From NCBI GenBank assembly GCA_033977485.1, contig CM066997.1, positions 81,500,634 through 81,564,633 of the forward strand: DNA of 64,000 bases, in the 5' to 3' direction. The position numbers were made by a program, and so were the translations under genes. Source of the stretch: Hydrangea macrophylla (lineage: Eukaryota > Streptophyta > Magnoliopsida > Cornales > Hydrangeaceae). The notes beneath the pieces were generated by a model that had not been told where the DNA came from, searched no databases, and saw only the letters and a list, made by a program, of their open reading frames with translations. This document shows, in pieces, positions 1 through 12,000 of this stretch (position 1 is its first letter; each line of letters starts with the position of its first letter).

Positions 1-157
1 AACCTGAAAAGACAAACTTTGATTAAACTAGAGAAGAACCAATCCAAAGGCAATATCCAAGCTTTTAAACCTACAAAAACATGTAAACTCTCTATCTCCC
101 TCTCTAAAAACTGATGAAAACTAATGTGGGCGTCCCTATGGACGTATACAATATGAG

Positions 158-165
158 TATTTATA
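158..165 (-). promoter_or_regulatory. TATA box of the left LTR
   Basis: The minus strand reads TATAAATA followed by CTCATATTG. It lies about 70 bp downstream (minus sense) of the CGATCG array. Confidence 0.45.
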
Positions 166-232
166 CTAAAAACCTAATGCTTAGGGTTAAAATCCCGACT
201 CTACTGCGTGCGCGTATAATCTGATAAAAGCC

Positions 233-350
233 ATATTCGATCGATCGAACATCTTTCGATCGATTGAACTTCTGGGGTCTTCGAGCGATTGAGCTAATAT
301 CGTTCGATCGAACCTTCGATCGATCGAATGTTCTTCAATCGATCGAGGTT
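233..350. repeat. CGATCG palindrome array
   Basis: About seven copies of a TTCGATCGATCGAA-like palindrome lie within about 115 bp, separated by short unrelated spacers. Several are degenerate (TTCGATCGATTGAA, TTCGAGCGATTGAG). The spacing is irregular, so this is a motif cluster and not a classical tandem repeat. Confidence 0.8.
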
Positions 351-583
351 CACTTTTCATTCTTCACTTGTCTTCATTACAATTCAGCACTTCCTTTTAT
401 CTTTCTCATCCAATTCTTCACACAGCAACAGTAATCTGCACAAACTACAGCTAAAACAAACAACTTACCATAGTTTAATCAAATTGTGCACAAACTGGCG
501 TTGTAATTTAAACTGCAAATAAATAAAGGATTTGTGAAATAATTTAGTACATTTTCTTCTTTTAGCGCAGTTGTATTTTACAA

Positions 584-1975
584 ATACCCCCGCTTGTCAT
601 GTGTTCTGAACCTTCTCATAATATTTTCGCATGTCTTTCTGCTTCTCAATTCCCGGAATTCGTTGAGCAACACATTAACTCTATTCAACAATTCCCGCGA
701 AATAGTTATAATCCTATGCCGACTAATTTTCCTAATACTTATCGACCCTAGTTTCAACAAAGTCAACACCATCACCCCCCTCCTAACCCCAACCTTCAAA
801 GGGTTAACACTTTTGAGGAGAAGGTGTTGGCGTCCCTTAAGACTATCGAGACGCAAGTGCAAGCACAAGCACAAATAGTGCACTCTCATGCACAACCCAT
901 TGCGAAGCTCTAGTCCCAAATGGGACAAATAGCTAATACACTGAGTCGTACAAACGAGGATAAGTTGCCTAGTCAAACTATTCAAAATCCTAAGGGATAA
1001 TACAAGAGTGTGGGTTCGAGTGAGCAAGTAAATGCCGTCTCAACTAGGATGACTACAAGAGAGGAGGAAGTGATAGAAATTCCGAATGAGAGTGAGAAGG
1101 AGGGGAACATTAATTCAAATAAAGAGACGGGTGAGGACGTGAGTAAAATTAGGAACGAAAAGGAACCAACCCCAACTAATTATGTACCGAAAATGCCTTT
1201 TCCACCAAACATTGAGGAGCCATCATAGTTTCCAAAGAAAAAGTCAAAAGTCAAAGATATACTCGAGGTGTTTAAACAAGTTAAAATCAATTTTCCATTC
1301 CTCGACGCTATAAAACAAATTTTCGCTTATGCTAAATGTCTTAAAGACCTATGCACTCAAAAGTGCAAATTGCGCAGTCATACTCCAAAAAAGGTCTTTC
1401 TCACCAAAAAAGTAAGTTCAATTTTTCAACATGCTCCTCCAAAGTATAAAGATCCCGGTACACCAACGATTTCATGTGTTATAGGTGACACAGTCATTTA
1501 TCGGGTTCTCCTTGATTTAGGAGCAAGTGCTAATCTCTTACCTTACTCCATCCATAAACAATTAGGTCTAGGTGAACTGAAACCCACGACCACTACCATA
1601 TAATTAGCGGATCGTTCTGTCAAAATCCCTAGAGGAATCGTTGAAGACATTCAAGTTAAAGTCGATAAATGTTACTATCCCATTGATTTTATGGTCCTCG
1701 ACACCGAACCTATGCTAGATGCTAGGAGACACACTCTTGTCATTCTTGGTCGTCCGTTCTTAGCCACGACTAACGCTCGTGTCAACTGTCAAATGGGGGT
1801 AATGAAAGTGTCATTTGGGAACATGAAAGTTAAATTAAATGTTTTTAACGTTATTGATAAACCTCCCAATGATGATTATTATCTATGTGAGGTAGATAGT
1901 GAGGTTAGACTAACTATTGAACCTAAGAAGGAAATGAATACGAGGAAGGAAAACAATATAGTGAAAAATGAGTAG
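584..1975 (+). pseudogene. Athila-like gag C-terminus and protease (broken)
   Basis: One reading frame runs through the whole stretch, interrupted by about five stops (near 728, 912, 997, 1228 and 1603). The gag part has the NYVPKMPFPP segment usual before the Athila protease. The aspartic protease follows with LLDLGASANLLPYS (active site D-L-G-A in place of D-T/S-G), then GLGELKPT and, past the TAA at 1603, LADRSVKIPRG and VILGRPFLATTNARVNC. In the family that TAA is normally a Gln codon (QLADRS), so it is most simply CAA to TAA. There is no reverse transcriptase, RNase H or integrase downstream. The element would depend on enzymes from relatives. Assignment to the Athila/Tat side of Ty3/gypsy is confident; Athila itself is likely. 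Confidence 0.85.
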
Positions 1976-4801
1976 ACAAATTCGACTAATCCGATTCCTA
2001 ATGACGAATTTACTCGGAAGGTAAGAAATCGATTTGAACATGATCAAGGTGAACCGTCGAATGAATTAACTCATAACGACATTATTTCTGCTTTCCACCA
2101 GAATCTCCCTATTGTCCTCTAGGGTACAAAGTCAGAGTTACAGCCTCCATAAGTCTTGAGCTAGAACGGTCTAGCTGAAGACGTAAAAGATAGCGCTTTT
2201 TGGGAGGCAACCCAAGCTTTTTATCGGTCTGTTTTCTTATTTTTGTACACTTTTTAGGGTCATTTTGGTCAGTTTTTGAGTTTTCTGGACAGGTTTGGGG
2301 GTCGGAATTAATTTATTTCAAACTCATTTACATAAAAAAAAAAAAGTGAAAAAAGGAAAAAATGGCATATCGCGCGCGCGGTCCACTCTTGCGATGCGTC
2401 GCTCGCGCCGCCCGCTCGTGCTAGGTTGTGCCTTAGGGAAATTTTTCTAAATTTTTTTATATTTGGCCTCAGATTCTAGTCGTGCGACAAGTCGCGCACG
2501 TGAGGATGTTCGCCCGAACGGCACGCTCGCGCGAGCCTTTGCCTTAGACAAAATTTTCATGAAACTTAAAAGCAGCCTCAGATTTACCTCGCGGAGGGAC
2601 TCGCGCGTGCAATGGTCGCTCTCGGGGCTCGCTCACTCAAAGTGGGGATTTGTGTGTTTTTTCTTTTGTTTCTCACATTCTTTTTCTCAAACTTGGTCAG
2701 TTGTTTTTTCTTTTTTGTTTGTTCTCTTAGCCCTTTTAGATTGAGTCTTTCTTCATTTTCATAGTTCCATTTATGCTTGTTCTTTTTTATTTTAGTTAAG
2801 TCTTTCGGTTTTTAGTTTAGTTTTTCAACACGTATGCCACGGTCTACATTATATTTATTTCTTTGGCTATCATTTTTCTTTTGTATCTTTTTTTTTCTTT
2901 TGTCGAGTCTTGACAGGTGAATTAGTTACTCCATATGGAGTAATTGAACTTTAATTCCATATTCATATACATTCTCCTGGTTTGTGATTGTTGAGATCGA
3001 GGTAATGTCGTCCCTTCCTTAAGTGCTCTCCTTTCTTTTGTTTTGTTGTTTCATTGGGGATAATGAAAGGTTTAGGTTTGGGGTATGCACTCACATGCAA
3101 TGCACATTATTATGCACCGATTTTTCAAAATTTTCAAAACTTGTGCTTAAATAAACAATGTTGCCTACGTTTTTCAATCTTGAGTCGATAGTTCTTGTTA
3201 TATAACTTGGATTGTTATAGAATGATAAACAAGGAAAGATTTGGTTAAACATTTGCTGAAGTCATAATGCGACGTTTAGGTTATGTATCGTTCGAATCGT
3301 TGTTTTATATCATAGATTTGCATACAAACCTATGCACTGCACGTAGTCGTTCGAATACATATTTTATGTGAACTATAATATGATTCAGATTTTTAGATAA
3401 CACATGGTGGAGACTAAACCCAGTGAGCTTTTGAGCATATCTTTTCTTTTTTAGAGGGTTATAAATACATTTGTGTTTGTCGAATTTCATTGAAATAGCG
3501 CATTAACTCGTTGTTTAGTCTCATTATTCCTGTTTTGGTTGATAGTCAAGTAAAATATTTGCTACTATACTAAATAATCTTCTGACATAAACATTGAAGA
3601 ACCATACAACCATAGGAAATGATGGTAGGCCCTCTTTGTTTGCCACCGATCGAAAAATGATAAAAATTTCCTTAGTTTGCCCCTTTGAGCCGTTAAAGTG
3701 CCTCTCTTTCTTTGTTCACCATTATCCTGTTTTTGCTCCAACTTGGCCAACTAAGAGTTTACCATTGAAAGATTGATCAACTTTTAGTGGTATTAAGGCG
3801 ATGTGTTGATTGAAAAGAAGAAGAAAATAAGATGGTGTTTGGGGTAGTTGCCTTGGTATTCAATGATTATTCGTTCAAAAAGGAACGAAAAGGAAAAGAA
3901 AAAAAGGTTGAAAGAAGAAAAAGAAAGAAAACAAGAGGAAAGAAATTAAAAATATATATATTAAAGTTGGTAGAAGAATGATGAAAGAAATCGAAAATGC
4001 CTTACAATTACACTCTAAAACTACTTAATGAATCCTTTCTATCCTTTTTCATTGCCTGAGCCACGTTACAACCTTTGAAAATTCCTATTTGATCCTAGAA
4101 AACATGGTTTGGATATGTAAACGATGGGAGGGAGATTAAACCATGTTAATGATTAATTTTTCTTGACTGTTAGTGTCCTATCCATGAGACTACTGTTCTT
4201 TCGTGTCATGCATCTTTTACGAGTCATATGTGATCATTTCTCGTTTTGAAAATATATTTCATTTGCTCCCATGCACTAAAGATATTACACATGTTCTGAG
4301 CTTTTCATTTGAGAGTGCAATTAACATTGTGAGATTCGTATTCGAAGCATAGTTGGATGGTTATCCGAGTTATGTTCCAAGTTCATGACATGAACGTGTT
4401 CATTTGACTACCACATCACACACGTGCAATTTTATGAGAAACTCTATTGGTTTATACGATACATGTGCTTGGGATTTTTTTTCATGACGTAGGTGGACGT
4501 TTGATTTCGTTGCTTCTTGTTCGTTATTCTATTTCAAATCATTGTTTTATAATAAGGAATATTGCCTGTTATGTTTTTCGTTTTTAAATAAAACTTTTTA
4601 AAGTATAAATAAAATAAAGATGGTTGTGGGTGACTTGTTGACGAGAACCCTCACGAGACTTCACTCGTCCGACTAGGGACACCTAGAGGTTTAAAAGGCT
4701 TGTTACATATGCTAAATGCAATCGTGATCCATGCGACAATGGAGTAGGTTTTAATTTTTATTAGTAGTTTTATTTTCTTTTTGCTCGAGGACTAGCAAAA
4801 T
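1976..4801 (+). other. Noncoding 3' region of the Athila-like element
   Basis: No coding domain is visible. Near 2170-2215 lies a stretch ending TGGGAGGCAACCCAAG, which recurs downstream of gag-protease in Athila-type elements of many plants. GC-rich motif clusters follow at 2366-2640, then long T-rich and AT-rich DNA up to the polypurine tract. Where pol should be, the element passes straight from protease into this region. Confidence 0.6.
2366..2640. repeat. CGCGCG / CTCGCGCGA motif cluster
   Basis: CG-rich motifs such as CGCGCGCGCG, GTCGCTCGCGCC, GTCGCGCACGTG and GCTCGCGCGAGC stand in otherwise AT-rich DNA at 2370-2430, 2480-2545 and 2590-2640. Closely similar motifs recur at 4990-5082 and in the Tekay-like LTRs at 44619-44905 and 53158-53400. 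Confidence 0.75.
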
Positions 4802-4813
4802 GTAGGTTTGGGG
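4802..4813 (+). other. Polypurine tract of the Athila-like element
   Basis: GTAGGTTTGGGGG immediately precedes the TGTGATCGGG start of the 3' LTR. This is the usual PPT-LTR junction of Athila-type elements. Confidence 0.75.
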
Positions 4814-5257
4814 GTGTGATCGGGAGAGTTTAAGTCATGATTACACGCTTTAATTCACATTTGTTAGTACTTTTTATCCTGTTTTCTTGCATTTTTACTT
4901 TATTATCTGTTTTCTGTCAAGATTTGGAAGAAAGCTAGGATTCCAGGCTAAATGGGGGTGAAAAAGCAGAAGAAAAGAAGCAGAAAAAGGCACCTCACGC
5001 GACAATCAGGAACCTCGCTCGAGCGGCCCGCTTACGCGACCTCCCAAAATTGCGCTCACACGACCCGCTCGCGCGACCTATGTAAAAATCAAATACGCAT
5101 ATTTATGTGTACTGAAGACTCCCACATGAACGAAACTACCTAATTACATCCAGAATGGAAAATATAGCAGTTTTAGTGCGGTTTGGTTTAGGAAAGCATC
5201 CAAACTTGCTCCAAATCTATATATATCCTATTCTGATTCCATTTTTAGGTTACACAC
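4814..5257 (+). mobile_element. Start of Athila-like 3' LTR, interrupted at 5258
   Basis: Begins TGTGATCGGGAGAG directly after the PPT. It is cut at 5257, where a different LTR (starting TGTGGATATCGC) begins, so only the first 444 bp are present. No continuation was found near 13 kb. It contains a CG-rich motif cluster (4990-5082). Confidence 0.75.
4990..5082. repeat. CTCACGCGAC / CTCGCGCGACC motif cluster in LTR
   Basis: About five variants of a GCTCGCGCGACC-like motif occur in about 90 bp (CTCACGCGAC, CTCGAGCGGCCC, CTTACGCGACC, CTCACACGACC, CTCGCGCGACC). These are the same motif class as at 2366-2640 and in the Tekay-like LTRs. Confidence 0.75.
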
Positions 5258-7344
5258 TGTGGATATCGCAATTTTTTCCTACCCACAGCTTTAAAATCTT
5301 CTTCAAAATTTAAATTCAAAACAAATGAGTCGCCACTTAATTTTTAAAAGGAAAATTAAGAAACCATTTCAAAAGGAAACTGATCTTTTGTGAAACTAAA
5401 AATTTAACTAGGCCCGGGGATTATGGAATGAGAGAGGAAGGAGCCCGTCGGACTAAAACACCCTCTCTCATCCTATCTTGCTATTGGCCTCTACTTAACA
5501 TCCGTTTAATTGAATAACTAATCTAAGCGTGCCCTCAACTAATACGTGGATATAAGTATACATTACACAAGCATGTCGAAATTGTGTAAAATTGCCAATT
5601 TACAAAATATCATTCAAACCAAATAATTCAATTAGCAAGCAATATGATATACAATAGGGAACAAGAGAACTTACCTAGGATCCAGTCGCAAATATTAAAT
5701 GTGCAATGCATGCAAATAAATAAATCCTAAGAAGAGGGTCTCTAATATATATATACATACATATAAGACAAAATCTTAATTCTAAGGTGTTGCATATGAG
5801 GTCAAAAAATCAATAAAATCAAAGAATAACTAAACTAAAGGAGAGTCGAGAGATCATACCTCATCAGCGCTACAAAACAAGGGTTAGTCCACATGATATA
5901 CAATATATGAAATTCGATGACAATCCTATGCTTCTAGCTTAAATCTATCAAATGTGATTTAAACTTAAAGCGAGCAAATCTTAATGTCAAGTCACGTGGA
6001 TGAATATATACATGAACAAGAACAAGTTATGGAATACTCATTGATTTAGATCACTTAAACTTTGAATTTAAGCTTAACTAATCATTATTGAAACATGATT
6101 TGAATCTTAGCTTATGAAAATATCATCTAAATCATTATTTATAAGATTGACCAAAATTGTGACAGAATTCTGAAAATTACTGAGAGCAGATCAGAACTTC
6201 AAAGAAATAAAAGGCATGGTTCCCATGGTTTGATCTTGATGAATTTTGGACACAAGATGCCTCTGTGTGTCTAGTTTTTAACCCAAAAAGAAAATCAAAG
6301 TTTCAACAGTTAGATCTCCAAGAATTGGACAAAAACCAGACATCACTTAGGATTCTACAACCCTCTGTCCAGAGTTCTTGCACGATTTTTTAAAAATAGT
6401 AAAAAAAAATCAGAAATGCTTTGTTCTTTTTAGGGTAGCTTCCTAACACATTAAAATAACTAGAAATAATTATTTTGGGTCAATAAAGCTTGATTAAGGT
6501 TCTGATTTGCTTATTTCAAAAGAGTGTTACTGTTCTGAAACTCTGGACAGATTGTAGTTGTCTCACAAAACCCTCGACCAAACCACCTTAAACATGAAAT
6601 CTTCTTCAAACAAAAATTGCAGTGGTAGAACTTTGAGTTATAGACACTTTTCCGTTGGTTTCATTCAGTTCCAACGGTCCGATGTTTAACTATAAATCTA
6701 TGATCAAAAGCCGATTATGAACTTACTACACATTTGGCTAGTTCATATTATTCTTATCAACTTAGACAAATAAGCCATGAAGTTGGGCTTGTCTAAAGCT
6801 AACTCTCCTAGCATTTGATGGTCATTGGAGACTAAAGATATTCATACTCCTAAATTTCAAAGAAGTATGGAAGAACTTCATGAAACTTAGTCATAACAAA
6901 CCTCAAACCTTGAAGATAGGTTTGGGTCCATTAGCTAAATATTCTAGTACCAATCTTAATCCTCTCATGGATCATAAGACTACAAAGAGATTAAGGGATT
7001 TCAAACTAAAAGATTCAAGTAAGGCATTGAAAGCCTTATGAACCCAACGGATGAACATAACAAATGAAAAGGGAAATTAAAGAACTCTATGCATGATATA
7101 ATTAAACTTGAACAAAGACTAATTATTCAAGAGTTTTACCTCCAAAGTATCCTCAACTTGGTGATTTTGCAGAGCTTCCAAAGACTAATCAAGCTCTTCC
7201 ACTCTAATTCTACTTAAATACCCCCTTAAACCTTCTCAAAACCTACTTCTAATTGTGTTTAAGAAATCTTTTTAAAACTAAGTGGGAGTGTATACTCTAG
7301 GATTAAGCTAGATTCCAACCTTATGCAAGAGGATATTCATCCTC

Positions 7345-7352
7345 TATTTATA
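7345..7352 (-). promoter_or_regulatory. TATA box of family B LTR
   Basis: The minus strand reads CTATAAATAGAGGATG, a strong plant TATA context, about 90 bp downstream of the motif array. Confidence 0.6.
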
Positions 7353-7440
7353 GACAATTTTAGAGGGTATTTCAATCATTTCAGAGCAGAAACCCCTAAT
7401 TCAGGCGTCTTTTTGATAGTACAAAACGTGTTGTAAGGCT

Positions 7441-7690
7441 GCTACAAAAGCGCGACACTCAACGGAGATGGAAGTGGCACTCAGTAAATGTCGCAGTGGC
7501 ATTCACTGAATGCCGGCTCAACATTCACTGAATGCCGCAGACAACTCCAAGGAATGCCGTCTTTTCTGGAAATCCATTTTTATGGCACTTGATGTAAAAA
7601 CGCGGCAATTGGTGACTACCGCTACGACGCTCACTGACTGCTGCTACGGTAGTTAAGGAGTGCCGCAGCGACAACTCGTGACTGCCGTAA
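7441..7690. repeat. Array of ATTCACTGAATGCCGC-like motifs in U3
   Basis: Variants of GGCATTCACTGAATGCCG, itself palindromic around TTCA/TGAA, occur roughly every 25-30 bp (for example near 7470, 7500, 7525 and 7550), followed by weaker forms (GTGACTACCGC, GAGTGCCGCAGC) to about 7685. It lies upstream of the TATA box at 7352-7345 on the minus strand. Confidence 0.7.
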
Positions 7691-7881
7691 AAGAGGTCAA
7701 GTGCTGTTTTGGGTTCCTTTTTCCCTTTTTCTTTCTTTTTTATTTTTTATATAGGTTTGAGAGTGTTTCGAAGAGCTTGAATCATCTTTGGAAGTCCTAT
7801 ATTAGCCGGACATTGTCATCATCAGATTCGAAGGTAACACTCCCCTTAATCCGGCGTTTGGTCAAAATCAGGGTGTCTAAA

Positions 7882-7896
7882 GTTTGCCCCTCTTCG
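7882..7896 (-). other. Polypurine tract of family B element
   Basis: The minus strand reads CGAAGAGGGGCAAAC just before the LTR start at 7881. This is the main evidence for minus orientation. Confidence 0.6.
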
Positions 7897-8340
7897 ACGG
7901 AGCTCATGGAGCAACGCGAACCCCAAGCGAACGTCGAAGCCTGTGTGAAGACAAGCCTTTGACCAAACTGTTGGATTTTAGGGAAAAACAAAATGTGCTG
8001 CAAAAGAAAGCAAGCGCATAGCAAATATTCTAATTGGTCGTGCTCCATGATGTGCTGCCTACGTAACCTATCAGGAATTAGACCAAAACGTAGTTCTGGC
8101 ACGGATCAAACACATACAAGCGCTAGTAGTCATATGGATGGATGCATCTATCCTATCGTGATGCACGTGCTCATGTAATGGTATTCTTCAAATAAACTCG
8201 ACCAAGCAACCGTCATACTTTCTCTATATCATGTCTTCTCTATATGTGACGCACATTTCGCAATGCGTTAGCCAGAGAAGATTACCAAATGTTAACCGAT
8301 GCAAAGATTCGTCACACGGGTCGAGGGAACGCATTCCTAA
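7897..8340 (-). other. 3' untranslated region next to family B PPT
   Basis: No protein domain in either strand. It contains TGCTGCCTACGTAACC and AACGTAGTTCTGG, phrases that I associate with retrotransposon noncoding regions in other plants. The boundary between the family B element and the Tat-type element to the right lies somewhere between here and about 9000. Confidence 0.4.
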
Positions 8341-8948
8341 TTTTGAAAATCGAGGGTTAACGTAAATCTGTTACGAGGATCGAGAATATAAATCTGTTAC
8401 ACTTCCCACCAAAGGATTAATGTAAATCTATTACGAGGATGATGAATATAAATCTGTTATACTCTCAAAATGAGGGTTAATGCAAATCTGTTACGAGAAC
8501 CGAGAATGCAAATCCGTTACACTCTCAACCAAAGGATCGACGTAAATCTGTCACGAGGATTGAGAATATAAATCTGTTATATTCCCGGAATGAGGGTTAA
8601 CACAAATCTGTTACGAGGATCGAGAATATAAATCCGTTATATTCTCAAAACGAGGGTTAATGCCAATCTGTTGCGAGAACTGAGAATGTAAATCTGTTAC
8701 ATCCTCAACCAAAGGATCGACGTAAATTTGTTACGAAGATCGAGAACATAAATCCGTTATATTCTCATAACGAGGGTTAGTGCAAATCTGTTCTGACAAC
8801 TGAGAATGTAAATCTGTTACTTCCTCAACCAAATGATCGACGTAAATCTGTTATGCAGATCGAGAACATAAATCCGTTATATTCTCAAAATGAGGGTTAA
8901 CGTAAATCTATTACAAGAATTGAGAATGTAAATCTATTAGGCTCTCAA
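8341..8948. repeat. 60-bp tandem array, ten units
   Basis: Ten units follow each other in exact 60-bp register with no insertion or deletion. Each unit holds two copies of a half-unit built on AAATCTGTTACGAGGATCGA and AATCTGTTAY. Two unit types alternate by their start: type A GAGGGTTAA and type B CCAAAGGATCGA, in order A B A B A A B A B A, so the true period is mostly 120 bp. It ends about 80 bp from the 3' end of the minus-strand PMD gene. Tandem arrays in the 3' regions of Tat-type elements are known as a seed of satellite DNA. Confidence 0.9.
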
Positions 8949-9031
8949 AAGCGCACCCTCAAATTTTTCTCAATCTCGGACACTCGTTTGGTGGCGGCAC
9001 GATGTCTATTTAGATAATTTGGGAGTCTCAC

Positions 9032-12000
9032 TTACAAATCCCTAAGATGGATCTTCATCTCATCAGTTATATCCAAGCAGGAAAGTAACAGACCCATAGC
9101 CGAGTGGAACTCATCAAAGTTTGGGAGTTGGGAGAGTTTGCGTTGGACCGTAGTCCTAAACCACTCCTCAGCCCTCTGATACTCAGCAGCGGAGGGAGCA
9201 GTGCTAGCCTGAGCCACAATAGGTTTGGTCTAAAGGAGCTTCTCGGGGTTCAAAAGAGCGAAGAAGGCCTCGACCAATGAGACCGAGGTAAAATCGGGAA
9301 TGAGGAGAGGACTAGAAACCTACAAGGAAGAATTCAATAAGCATAAAGGCGGGGAAAAAGCATTTAGGAATAGCAAAGAAAGAAGCCAAGTTACCTGAAT
9401 GGGAGGGGAGCTAGTAAATGATACGACCGATGGGCCTGGTGGAATGGCCGGGTCTTTTACTTGTACAGGTGGAGAAGCCGAAGTCTCGGTCTGAGAGAAA
9501 CCGGTAGATGGAGGCTCCTCGGTAACATCCTTGTCGACTGAAATGTCTGCGTCAACAGGAATCCTGGAGTCACCCAGGTCAATGGGATTGTGGTGATCTG
9601 ACCCTAAAGGCTCCTCATCCCTAATTTTCTCAGAGGAGTCACCGGTGGCAGCTTCGTCGGTGCTCGGCGTCAGGACAGCGGCCGCACCCTTAAGGATGGC
9701 CTTCCTGGCTTCATCCAGTACTCTCAACCGTTGAAGCTCGGCCATTAACTGCTCGTAGGTCATCTGCAGAGCGGTATCGGTTGGAGCGACTGGGGATGAG
9801 GTTGAAACAGGAGGCTTGAGAGGAGATTTGGGAGGAGGTGGAATCTGTGCCCGAGAAGATGGAGGCTTCATTGTCGCCTGTCCGGTCTTCTTTGAAGCAC
9901 CACTACTGACCCCCTGTTCCAGGTAAAAGAGAGATCAGCCTCATGCCCATTTATAGAAAGAAATAATAGTAATAAAGCGAAAGAAAAATCGATACCTTGC
10001 CCGATTTGAGGATGGTTGTAGTTACATTGCGACGTTGATGACTTGAGAGAGGGACATCTTCGTCCGACTCTATATCGGTCACACCGGAGGGAGTTTCTCT
10101 TGGAAGGGCCTCTGAACAAGAATTACAAATAAAATCAGTTAGAGAAGTGGAAGGTAGAGAGAAACATAAAGAAGGAAATACCTAAAACTGGTACCCCAGT
10201 TTCTACAATCCAGATGACTGATGAGTGCCATTCCCAAATCATACAGTCCGGTATAAGTGGCTCTTTTCCAAGGTTCAATCGTTGATGATGATTGCTGATT
10301 CATCGGCATGGCAATGGAAAAATCGGCCTCGGGTAAGGGAGGAGGCCGGCTTTCAAAGGGCTTGAGGAACTGCCCATAGGGAATGACGGATGAATAATCA
10401 GCCGTCTGCAGATACTTTCTATACGCTGTTACTATTTTCTCCTTGTGTTCTTATTCAAGCATCCTCAAGTGCCACTTTATATCGGACTGCATGACCTCGG
10501 GCTGTCTAGGATCGAATTTGAATTTAAAAAACTTTTCAAAGGCAAGAACTGCTTGATAGGCGGTTTTACCTTTGGTTGCTTGGGCTTTCCTTTTCTGACC
10601 TACAGCCTGAACTAAAGAGGGGTTAGTGGAACGAGAAGGTTTCTCGGTGACAGGAGGAGAAACACGTTTAAGTACAAAAAAAAGGGGCTTAGAACGCAAG
10701 CCCGATAGTATTTTGGACCACCAAGTTTCAAACTCGGTGGATGTTGAAGGAAGCTCTTTAAAAGGGAAAAACTCCAGTCCTGCTCGGGCAGTTTTGCTGG
10801 AGGATCGGCACTTCTCGACCTTAGCCAGATCAGAAAGAAAAGACCGCCCGGACATGGAATGGTTAAAGGTTCGGAAAGGGGGAATCGGGATGAGTTGCTT
10901 TAGCCCGAGCTGTCGGGCTAAAGCCAGAGCATTATAATACTCTACCCCACACTTGTTATTGTGTTGAGGTAAAACAGGGTTGTACAAGAGATCTCGGCCA
11001 ACTAAGAAGCTGGCCCAGATTGCTTCGTGTTCTTCCTGCTCGGCCTCAGGAGCTTGGCCAGGATTGTAGAGAAGCCAGTTCGGATATCGAAGCCGAGGGT
11101 GGAAGGGGAGAAACTGTTGGGGCGATCGGTTGCCCATGTATTCGTAAAAGAAAGAAAAAAAGATGATCGAAAGAAAGGCCTTTTGGGCCGAAACCGAAAA
11201 AATGGAAAGCAAAGGCCGAGAAATACTCTGGTAGGGTGGTAGGGTCGAAGGTATCAACCAAGCATTTCTCAGGGAAATAAGATTGGAGCCAACACTGGAG
11301 AAGCTAAAGGGGTCCCCCCGAGGCTTTGAAGTTGGAAAAGATGAGCTCGAGGATGCCGCGGTAAAGATGGGAAAGAACCAGCGGGGCAAGAGCAAGCTTC
11401 TTGCCTGAGGCCAAGGCTAGGGCAATGTGATGATACTCTTTGGTAACCCCATAGGAGGCTGAACAGAAAACGAAAGGGTTCATCAGTAGACCAAGAAAGC
11501 AACGTGTTCTTGGTCAATGACCTCCCATTGTCCCATACTGGCCAAGATGAATTGCCCGAAGGCAGTGATGAACCGCGAACCCTTTCCCGTATTGGTCCTA
11601 GGGTGTTCAAATTCCAAAGAAGAAGAAAGATTAGGGGTAATTTCCTCACCGTGAGCAGGCAAACCAGTAAGAAAAGAGACGTCCTGAATGGTCAGGCTCA
11701 TAAGGCCGCAACGAAAGAAAAAAGCATTGGCCGAAGTCGACTAGAAGAATAGAGAAGAAAAGAAGAGAGGTTTATCAAGGAAGAATCTTTCTCAGCTAAG
11801 CATGATGGCATCATAGATGTCAAGGGCCCTCCATAGGTCCTTTTTCACCTCCGCCAATCGGTCTACCCAGGAAGTTCAGTCAGCAGATGGAATAGGCCAA
11901 TTCCTCAAAGGGTTGGAAGGGGAAAACTGTGAGCCCCATTCAAAATCAGGGGACTGGTAAAGTAATTTATTGTCTTCTAAAACTAAAGGGAAATAGGGAT

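Larger units (their letters stand above)
1..582 (-). mobile_element. Left-truncated LTR, minus orientation
   Basis: The right edge reads ...TTTTACA, so on the minus strand the unit begins TGTAAAATACAACTGC, a TG start typical of an LTR. Inside it are a minus-strand TATA box (158-165) and, upstream of that box, an array of CGATCG palindromes (233-350), which fits a U3 region. The Athila-like gag frame starts directly to the right. The left end lies outside the window, so neither the other terminus nor a TSD can be tested. The family is not recognised. It could instead be part of the promoter region of an unrelated repeat. Confidence 0.5.
5258..7881 (-). mobile_element. Minus-strand 3' LTR of family B
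   Basis: On the minus strand it runs from TTTAGACACCC (decayed TGTAGACACCC) at 7881 to ...GATATCCACA at 5258, about 2.6 kb. A purine-rich tract lies directly outside the 7881 end, which sets the orientation. A TATAAATA box is at 7352-7345, with a motif array upstream in U3. The plus-strand stretch at about 5315-5520 (GAGTCGCCACTT..., GAGAGAGGAAGGAGCC, ACTAAAACACCCTC) recurs at about 63520-63710, so the same family borders the right end of the window. The first 1.3 kb of internal U5-side DNA has no ORF. The exact superfamily was not determined; it is a gypsy-type LTR by context. Confidence 0.65.

Noticed and set aside
8341..8948. CRISPR-like array
   Set aside because: Units are contiguous, have no unique spacers, and lie in a plant retroelement; same for the CACTA subterminal repeats.
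9320..9871. Stand-alone 183-residue proline-rich protein
   Set aside because: It is an internal exon of the PMD gene reading into an intron; GT-AG signals join it to flanking exons.
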